From CAYZWU01 sp964482235 (GTDB lineage Bacteria > Planctomycetota > B15-G4 > CAYZWU01), in assembly GCA_964482235.1 (NCBI GenBank), contig CAYZWU010000078.1:1-18904 (forward strand): a DNA stretch of 18,904 bases. The letters are read 5' to 3'. Shown one piece after another: positions 14,329 through 18,904 of the stretch. Each line of letters opens with the position of its first letter. The stretch's first letter is position 1. Below the pieces are notes generated by a model. That model was not told the DNA's origin, ran no database searches, and was given only the letters and a program-made list of their open reading frames with translations. The translations under genes were made by a program, and so were the position numbers.

Positions 14329-16986
14329 TCAGCGAGAGAGAGGAATCCGAATCCTGATATCGAGATCCTCGTTCGCCAGAGAATCAGGATCCTCTGACGC
14401 AGCCCATTCCCCGAGGTGCACCACCAGCCGGTCTGCAGGAAAACCCGGCGGCTGTTTGATGGCAAGGAGCGCATCCCCCCCATCGTCGGACACGGAAAGC
14501 TTCATGCTGAAGGGACCGAATTCCGTGGCCGCATCGCGAACCTCGATTACGGCGCCAGGCCGGAGCCACGAGGCCGGCAGTCCTTCGAGCAGGTGCATCT
14601 CCCCGCCCCGCTCCATCACGAGAAGAGAACGGACCAGGCCGATGAACTCCGCCCCGATGTGCGGCCTGAGCCCCTCGGCGTCGCTCCACGTCAGGAGAGG
14701 CGAAGCGTGGTTGGCCATGGCGTACAGCACGGCGGCGCTCTTCTGCCCGTCGCCGCACCAGAGGAGGGCGCGGCCGTAGCAGGCGGCCGAGTCGATCCGG
14801 ATCCTGTCCGCTGCGATCCCGGTGCCGCAGACCAGCCCTTCATTCTCGTGGGCGAGAAGGAAGGCCAGGCCGCCCCGGACCAGCGGGTCGTCCGGCTTGA
14901 GGATCCATCCCCGGAAAAGGGCGCGGCAGAACGCCTCCTGCCCGAAGGCCGGGCCGGCCTCCCAGCCTTCTCCCTGCCGCATCAGGATCGGCAGATAGAC
15001 TGTCATTTCGTCCAGCCGCCGGCAGTCGCGCGCCGCGGCCTGCTCGAATCGGTCGCGGAAGTCGGCATACTCGTACTCCCACGACATCGTTTCGGGTGTC
15101 ACGATCCCGAGATGGCGGGCTGCTTCGACGGCGGCGCGAAGGCCGCCCAGGTTGAAGAGAACGGAGGCGTACTCCGGGACGCGTTCGCCCGTGGGAATCG
15201 GGCCGCGAGCACCGCTGCCCGGAAAGCCGGGCGGCATGAGGCCGGCCCCGGGCGCGCCGGGGTTCTCGAGGCTCCGGTCGCGCAGCCTCCGGATCGCGGC
15301 CACCCCTTCCTGGAAGACGTGCCACCGCTCCAGCAGCCAGGTGTCGTCCTGCGTGAGCCGGGCGTGGCGGACGAGGGCCATCAGAACGATGCCCGTCTCT
15401 CGCCAGTTGCCGCCGATCGTCTCGAAGGAGCCGTCCGCCCGCCGCAGCGACAGAAGGCGTTCGATCACGGCGCGGGCCTCGCCGCCGCGGCCGAGCATGG
15501 CCAGGGCCTCGCAGATCGAGGCCGTCTCCTCCAGCGTGATTTCCTTCATCGGCTGGATCCCTGCCTGGAAGATCGACATGCCGTTTTTCATGGTCCTGGC
15601 CTGATAGAGGCCGCGAACAGAAGCGTCGAGGAGCGCCTCGATCTTGCGGTCCGGCAGGCGTATCGTCCGGGCGGGAAGATCGAGCGATTGCCAGCGGGCT
15701 GCGGCTCGCTCGGCTTCCGCCTTGGCCCAGGCCAGGTCGATGGCTCCGGCCTCGTGCCCCGAGGCGCAGTAGAGCGCCACCTCCCGGACATCTTCGGGGA
15801 AGACGAGCCTCTTCTCGGATTGCGACCACGAGGAGGCGGCATCCTCCACCCTCTCCCAGGCTGCGCTGGCGGCAAGGAACCGCCGGCCGGCCCGGAAGAG
15901 GTGCCGCTTCCCGGCCTCGGCGTGGAGCGGTTCGGGCGAGTAGACCGTGACGCGGATCGCGCCTATTTCCGATCCACCCTTCTCGAGGAGCATCACATCG
16001 CCGCGCGGAGGTCCGGGCGGCGGCTTCCTCTCCGCGGCCGGAACGCCGCAGTCGACAAATGCGAGCGGCTTTCTCGCCGCCGTGCCCTGGACGAGACGAT
16101 CGACGGGCGGCGCTTCACCCTGTCGAAAGAGCCAGAGGGTGTTGAGGATCGGGTATCTGTCCTGCGATGCGGGCGCCGGCCTGATTTCCACATGCAGAAA
16201 GCCGTCGCCGTCCCGGTCGCTGCCGGCGAACCGGAAGGCGGCCGGCACGTGGCGGCCGATGTCCGCGATGAGATCGATCGTCCGCTTCTCCCCGCCCTCG
16301 ACGAGAACTTCCACCACGCGCTCGCCGGCCGCATCGTGATAGCTCTCCATGAAGCCGAGAACAACGTCGCAGCCCTTCCCCTTCGGGAGGGGGATGCGGT
16401 AGCCGATGTGACAGTCGAAGCCGGCCACGATGTTGCGGAATGCGTCGATGCACGGCCTGCCCGGACTGCCCCACCCGGGCAGCTCGCGCGGCGACGTGAT
16501 GCACTCGATTGCCAGGCTCTCGTCCCATCCCGGTTCGTGGACCGGCAGGCGAAGCCCCGGGCCGGGTGCCAGGGAAAACGTGGTGCGCCGCAGGAAGGCG
16601 CCGCTCGCCGGATCCTCGATCTCCGTCGTCACGATCGGAATCAGCGGATCCCTCAGAAGGTGCACCGACCGTCCCACTTTCGCGCCGGCCAGGGACGCCG
16701 ACACCCCCGTGATGGTGAAGAGCGAGGAGCGCTCTCCCTCGCCGGGGAGCGATGCATAGATCAGTGCGCCATCACTGTTGGAGATCGGCTTCTGCCACTC
16801 ATCGGGAAAGGAGAGCGCCACCGGCCATGCCGGGGGGCTGAAGCGAAAATCGACCTCGAAGTGCGCCGAGTCGGCCGGCAGAGCCCCGTCGCGAGACGCA
16901 TCGCGACAGAAGCGCGGCTTCTCCCCGGCAGCGAGGGACGACAGGGCAAGAAAGAAGATCAGGCAGACGGAGAGCGGGCGTTTCAT
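14329..16986 (-). CDS. Secreted six-hairpin glycosidase-like protein
   Basis: The 885-residue protein has a clean signal peptide (MKRPLSVCLIFFLALSSLAA, cut near residue 21) and GGAGG seven bases before the ATG. Residues ~25-440 look like a beta-sandwich region. From about 444 (LPDRKIEALLDASVRGLYQA) to ~780 helices repeat in the (alpha/alpha)6 pattern: MKNGMSIFQAGIQPMKEITL, ICEALAMLGRGGEARAVIERL, then SLRRADGSFETIGGNWRETG. The end, HLLEGLPASWLRPGAVIEV followed by ATEFGPFSMKL, is the small beta domain usual after such barrels. This is the architecture of GH65/GH78-like and related unclassified polysaccharide-degrading proteins. I cannot assign a GH family or point to the catalytic acid with certainty. 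It lies downstream of the isomerase-like gene, 77 bp away, on the same strand. Confidence 0.7.
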   Translation of the reverse strand: MKRPLSVCLIFFLALSSLAAGEKPRFCRDASRDGALPADSAHFEVDFRFSPPAWPVALSFPDEWQKPISNSDGALIYASLPGEGERSSLFTITGVSASLAGAKVGRSVHLLRDPLIPIVTTEIEDPASGAFLRRTTFSLAPGPGLRLPVHEPGWDESLAIECITSPRELPGWGSPGRPCIDAFRNIVAGFDCHIGYRIPLPKGKGCDVVLGFMESYHDAAGERVVEVLVEGGEKRTIDLIADIGRHVPAAFRFAGSDRDGDGFLHVEIRPAPASQDRYPILNTLWLFRQGEAPPVDRLVQGTAARKPLAFVDCGVPAAERKPPPGPPRGDVMLLEKGGSEIGAIRVTVYSPEPLHAEAGKRHLFRAGRRFLAASAAWERVEDAASSWSQSEKRLVFPEDVREVALYCASGHEAGAIDLAWAKAEAERAAARWQSLDLPARTIRLPDRKIEALLDASVRGLYQARTMKNGMSIFQAGIQPMKEITLEETASICEALAMLGRGGEARAVIERLLSLRRADGSFETIGGNWRETGIVLMALVRHARLTQDDTWLLERWHVFQEGVAAIRRLRDRSLENPGAPGAGLMPPGFPGSGARGPIPTGERVPEYASVLFNLGGLRAAVEAARHLGIVTPETMSWEYEYADFRDRFEQAAARDCRRLDEMTVYLPILMRQGEGWEAGPAFGQEAFCRALFRGWILKPDDPLVRGGLAFLLAHENEGLVCGTGIAADRIRIDSAACYGRALLWCGDGQKSAAVLYAMANHASPLLTWSDAEGLRPHIGAEFIGLVRSLLVMERGGEMHLLEGLPASWLRPGAVIEVRDAATEFGPFSMKLSVSDDGGDALLAIKQPPGFPADRLVVHLGEWAASEDPDSLANEDLDIRIRIPLSR

Positions 16987-17063
16987 GCAATTCCTCCCTC
17001 ATGAGGCCGCCACCGATGTCGAGCGATCCGGAAGCGGATCGTGTTGGTCGGCCCTGCCTCGCT

Positions 17064-18506
17064 TCAGATGTGCTCCGTGGCGATCCCGTGAAGACGGGCA
17101 TACGCCTTGAAGTCGCGCACGTGGTCGCCGAAGATGAAGAGCTGGTGGAATCCCTTCGTGTCGGCCGTGTCCTCGGGACCGTCGATCTCGAGCTCCACCG
17201 AGGTCCGGCAGCCTCCGGCCGGAGGGGTCTCGTGGTTCGCCACGACTTTTCCCTTGCCGAGGATCATCTTCTCGGATCCCACGAACTGCATGATCGTGAC
17301 CTCCTTGCCGATCGGCCAGTGGACCTGCACAGAGACGCCGAGATCGGACTCCGAGTGGCTCCGCAGCGTGTACGGCTCGGGCGGCCTGTCGTATCCCGAG
17401 AGGCGCGTGGCACAGACGCAGTGCGCGCCGATCAACGTGTTGCGGAACGTGTCGGGAACCGGATCCTGCATGAATCCCGGTTTGTCCAGGAGGGTGCAGG
17501 TGAGCACGTGGGACATCACGGCGTTGATGTCCGCCTCGCAGGTGGCGGTGACGCCGCGGTTCAGGAGATGCGCCCAGGCGAGGCAGGGAGGAGTGGGGAT
17601 CTTGCGGTCCGTCACCAGGCCGAGGCAGTCCATGGTGATGCCGTGGCATCCTTCCTCCTCCATGATCTTGAGGGCGACGAAGTAGTTCTTCGCCGCGTTG
17701 ATCATGTCGCGATCCGACGGCTCCACCACCTTGCGCGCGCCCCTTTTGTACTCGTCGGCCATGGCCTTCATGGCGGGCGTGTCTTCCATGGCATGGAACT
17801 CGTCGGCGAAGCGCTGCCGCGGCAGGTAACGGAGCTTCAGGCCGAGCCCCTTGAGAGTGCTCTCCGACCTTTCCTCGCCGCGCAGAACTGCGATCTTCAT
17901 CCGCGCGATGTCGAAGGCGGTGCGGATCATCTTCAGGCCGAAACGCACCGGCTTCAGCTCGAAGTCGCCCGACGAGGCGAGGTAGACGTTGTCGAGCTTT
18001 CGCACCGTCTGGAGGTGGCCGGTGAACGCCGTGCCGAGGGGAGCGAAGACGATGGTGCGGATGCCGCTCCGGGCGATCCGCGAGACCTGGGCCCAGCGGT
18101 TCATGTGCAGCGGAAAGACCACGACGGCGGCGGGCTTCTTCTCCTTGATCTCGTGGACGAAAGCGTTGACCGCCTCGTCGTCGTAGAGGGGGACGGACTC
18201 GGTCCTGACGTCGACGTCGAGCTCATGGCCGAACCGCTCCGTCTTCTGGGCGAAACGCTTCACCGCCGCCTCCACATCCCAGGCGGTGCCAGGCCACCCC
18301 AGCCAGTAGTCCTCGCGCGGTCTGAGGAAGACCGTGCGCACCAGGGGTTTCCCGCTCCCTGTACAGGAACCCGCAAGAGCAGCGATGTGCTGCCACGCCG
18401 TTCCGAGAACATCGCGCATCAAAAATCCGCCGGCCAGCCCTCCGCCGGCCAGGGATAGGAGAAAACGACGCCGTGATAGACTGCCCGAATCGACCGAGGA
18501 CTCCAT
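17064..18506 (-). CDS. Tat-exported L-fucose/arabinose isomerase-like protein
   Basis: The ATG at 18506 is preferred over a GTG two codons upstream because GAGG lies five bases before it. The 480-residue protein starts with a twin-arginine signal, SRRRFLLSLAGGGLAGG, so it should be folded and perhaps metal-loaded before export. The middle contains alternating Rossmann-like segments (AAVVVFPLHMNRW, GIRTIVFAPLG). The C-terminal half has the FucI/AraA-like block: HGITMDCLGLV (~289-298), PPCLAWAHLLNRGVTATCEAD, then LIGAHCVCATRL. Such Tat-tagged isomerase-fold proteins occur in planctomycete-like genomes, and their reaction is not established to my knowledge. Pairing with the secreted glycosidase-like gene suggests handling of a deoxy-sugar or other sugar released outside the cytoplasm; this is inference. 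Confidence 0.72.
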   Translation of the reverse strand: MESSVDSGSLSRRRFLLSLAGGGLAGGFLMRDVLGTAWQHIAALAGSCTGSGKPLVRTVFLRPREDYWLGWPGTAWDVEAAVKRFAQKTERFGHELDVDVRTESVPLYDDEAVNAFVHEIKEKKPAAVVVFPLHMNRWAQVSRIARSGIRTIVFAPLGTAFTGHLQTVRKLDNVYLASSGDFELKPVRFGLKMIRTAFDIARMKIAVLRGEERSESTLKGLGLKLRYLPRQRFADEFHAMEDTPAMKAMADEYKRGARKVVEPSDRDMINAAKNYFVALKIMEEEGCHGITMDCLGLVTDRKIPTPPCLAWAHLLNRGVTATCEADINAVMSHVLTCTLLDKPGFMQDPVPDTFRNTLIGAHCVCATRLSGYDRPPEPYTLRSHSESDLGVSVQVHWPIGKEVTIMQFVGSEKMILGKGKVVANHETPPAGGCRTSVELEIDGPEDTADTKGFHQLFIFGDHVRDFKAYARLHGIATEHI

Positions 18507-18556
18507 GAACACCTCTCTTTCCCTCTACTGACCGTGAATGCCAGGCTCTGGTTAAA

Positions 18557-18585
18557 AGAACACCATTGAGAGGCGCGAATTTCAA
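18557..18585 (-). promoter_or_regulatory. Weak promoter candidate for the isomerase-like gene
   Basis: On the minus strand TTGAAA (18585-18580, five of six to TTGACA) is followed after 17 bp by TGTTCT (18562-18557, only three of six to TATAAT). The position, about 50 bases before the ATG, is suitable, but the -10 is poor. It may need an activator or use another sigma factor. Confidence 0.25.
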
Positions 18586-18615
18586 GTCCGGATTCTGCAG
18601 CACCAGTAGTGTAAT

Positions 18616-18639
18616 CGGCGATTCGGTAACGCCGAGTCG
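18616..18639 (-). terminator. Hairpin downstream of the sigma factor tail
   Basis: CGGCG (18616-18620) can pair with CGCCG (18630-18634), or CGATTCGG (18619-18626) with CCGAGTCG (18632-18639) with one mismatch or wobble. The structure lies about 50 bases past the sigma fragment's stop on the minus strand, a usual place for a terminator. No T-run follows. Confidence 0.3.
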
Positions 18640-18685
18640 GCAGGATAGAATCGTTCACGGTGCAGACGTCTGATGGTGTGTTCTT

Positions 18686-18904
18686 TCAGTGGCGGCCTGT
18701 CAATTCGATCTCTTTCCTCAGCAGCTCCCTGGCTTCACGCCAGTAGCGCTTGATCGTAGCCGTCGACAGGTTGAGAGCCTTCGCCGTTTCCTCTATCGTC
18801 ATGCCCCCGAAGAACCTGACCTCGATGATCGTGCAGAGCCTCTTCTTTCGGGTCGTCAGCAGAATCTGTGGGTGAAATCACATAGTCGGGGCCGGAAGTA
18901 GGCG
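18686..18904 (-). pseudogene. C-terminal end of an ECF (ECF-STK/TIGR02999-like) sigma factor, partial
   Basis: The minus strand encodes RKKRLCTIIEVRFFGG, then MTIEETAKALNLSTATIKRYWREARELLRKE and a short tail to TGA at 18688-18686. This is sigma-70 region 4 with an intact helix-turn-helix, close to the pattern of TIGR02999 sigma factors that usually accompany Ser/Thr kinase genes. Reading upstream in the same frame meets TGA at 18880-18878, and no ATG or GTG suitable as a start lies between. The residues just before RKKRL also fit the family poorly. This points to a frameshift or truncation near 18840-18880, or to a sequence error. The window ends at 18904, so the rest of the gene cannot be seen. 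Confidence 0.6.

Noticed and set aside
14416..17004. 862-codon open frame on the plus strand opposite the glycosidase-like gene
   Set aside because: The translation is dominated by Arg, Gly, Pro and Ala with no domain signal. The minus-strand protein has a signal peptide, ribosome site and family features.
17001..18458. 485-codon open frame on the plus strand opposite the isomerase-like gene
   Set aside because: There is no domain, no ribosome site, and a composition typical of an antisense shadow of a GC-rich gene.
18555..18686. Imperfect inverted repeat AAAGAACACCAT / ATGGTGTGTTCTTT as possible transposon ends
   Set aside because: It has a 2-base gap, no flanking duplication and only about 130 bp between the arms. 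Chance is adequate.
18878..18880. In-frame TGA in the sigma tail as a selenocysteine codon
   Set aside because: Sigma region 4 has no selenocysteine precedent and no SECIS-like hairpin follows; frameshift or truncation is simpler.

Overview
The window is about 60% GC and holds nine protein-coding genes. It also has one small TPR-like reading frame, the tail of a broken or cut-off sigma factor gene at the right edge, and one small non-autonomous transposon-like element. I see no rRNA, tRNA or CRISPR array. The protein families suggest an environmental bacterium with a complex envelope, of the planctomycete / FCB-type / deep-branching metagenomic kind. These families are an ECF sigma factor fused to carboxypeptidase-regulatory-like repeats, a golvesin-type C-terminal domain, a YfbK-type VWA lipoprotein, a Tat-exported sugar-isomerase-like protein, a six-hairpin glycosidase-like protein and an ECF-STK-like sigma tail. 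I cannot name a taxon from this alone.

Layout, left to right. (1) 206-1477: a secreted C39-like cysteine peptidase-fold protein behind a good promoter and a GC-rich hairpin. (2) 1702-3357: a VWA (MIDAS) lipoprotein-like protein. (3) 3358-4052: a strong hairpin, then a 191-bp inverted-repeat element (3438-3628) flanked by 4-bp TCAA duplications, then a short TPR-like ORF on the minus strand whose stop codon lies in the target site. (4) 4053-5438 (minus): an NCS2/SLC23 permease that resembles animal ascorbate transporters closely, with a promoter whose -10 box sits inside a 12-bp palindrome. (5) 5439-5764: a divergent, AT-rich regulatory gap.

(6) 5765-14242 (plus): four genes in one direction. 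They are an ECF sigma factor tethered through one membrane segment to about 870 residues of exported beta-repeat domains, a GNAT-like acyltransferase, a five-TM alkaline-phosphatase-superfamily 'sulfatase' with Thr in place of the formylglycine Cys/Ser, and a secreted PGRP-type peptidoglycan amidase with a golvesin-like tail. (7) 14243-14328: a hairpin-rich convergent junction. (8) 14329-18506 (minus): an isomerase-like Tat substrate followed by a large secreted six-hairpin glycosidase-like protein, probably one carbohydrate-use transcription unit. (9) 18686-18904: the C-terminal end of an ECF sigma factor.

The most coherent candidate 'system' is group 6: a membrane-anchored sigma factor that could read an extracytoplasmic signal directly, next to genes for acyl transfer, phospho/sulfo-ester transfer or hydrolysis and peptidoglycan cleavage. 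Whether these genes form one regulon is inference. The best-supported new structural observation is the MITE-like element between the VWA gene and the TPR-like ORF.
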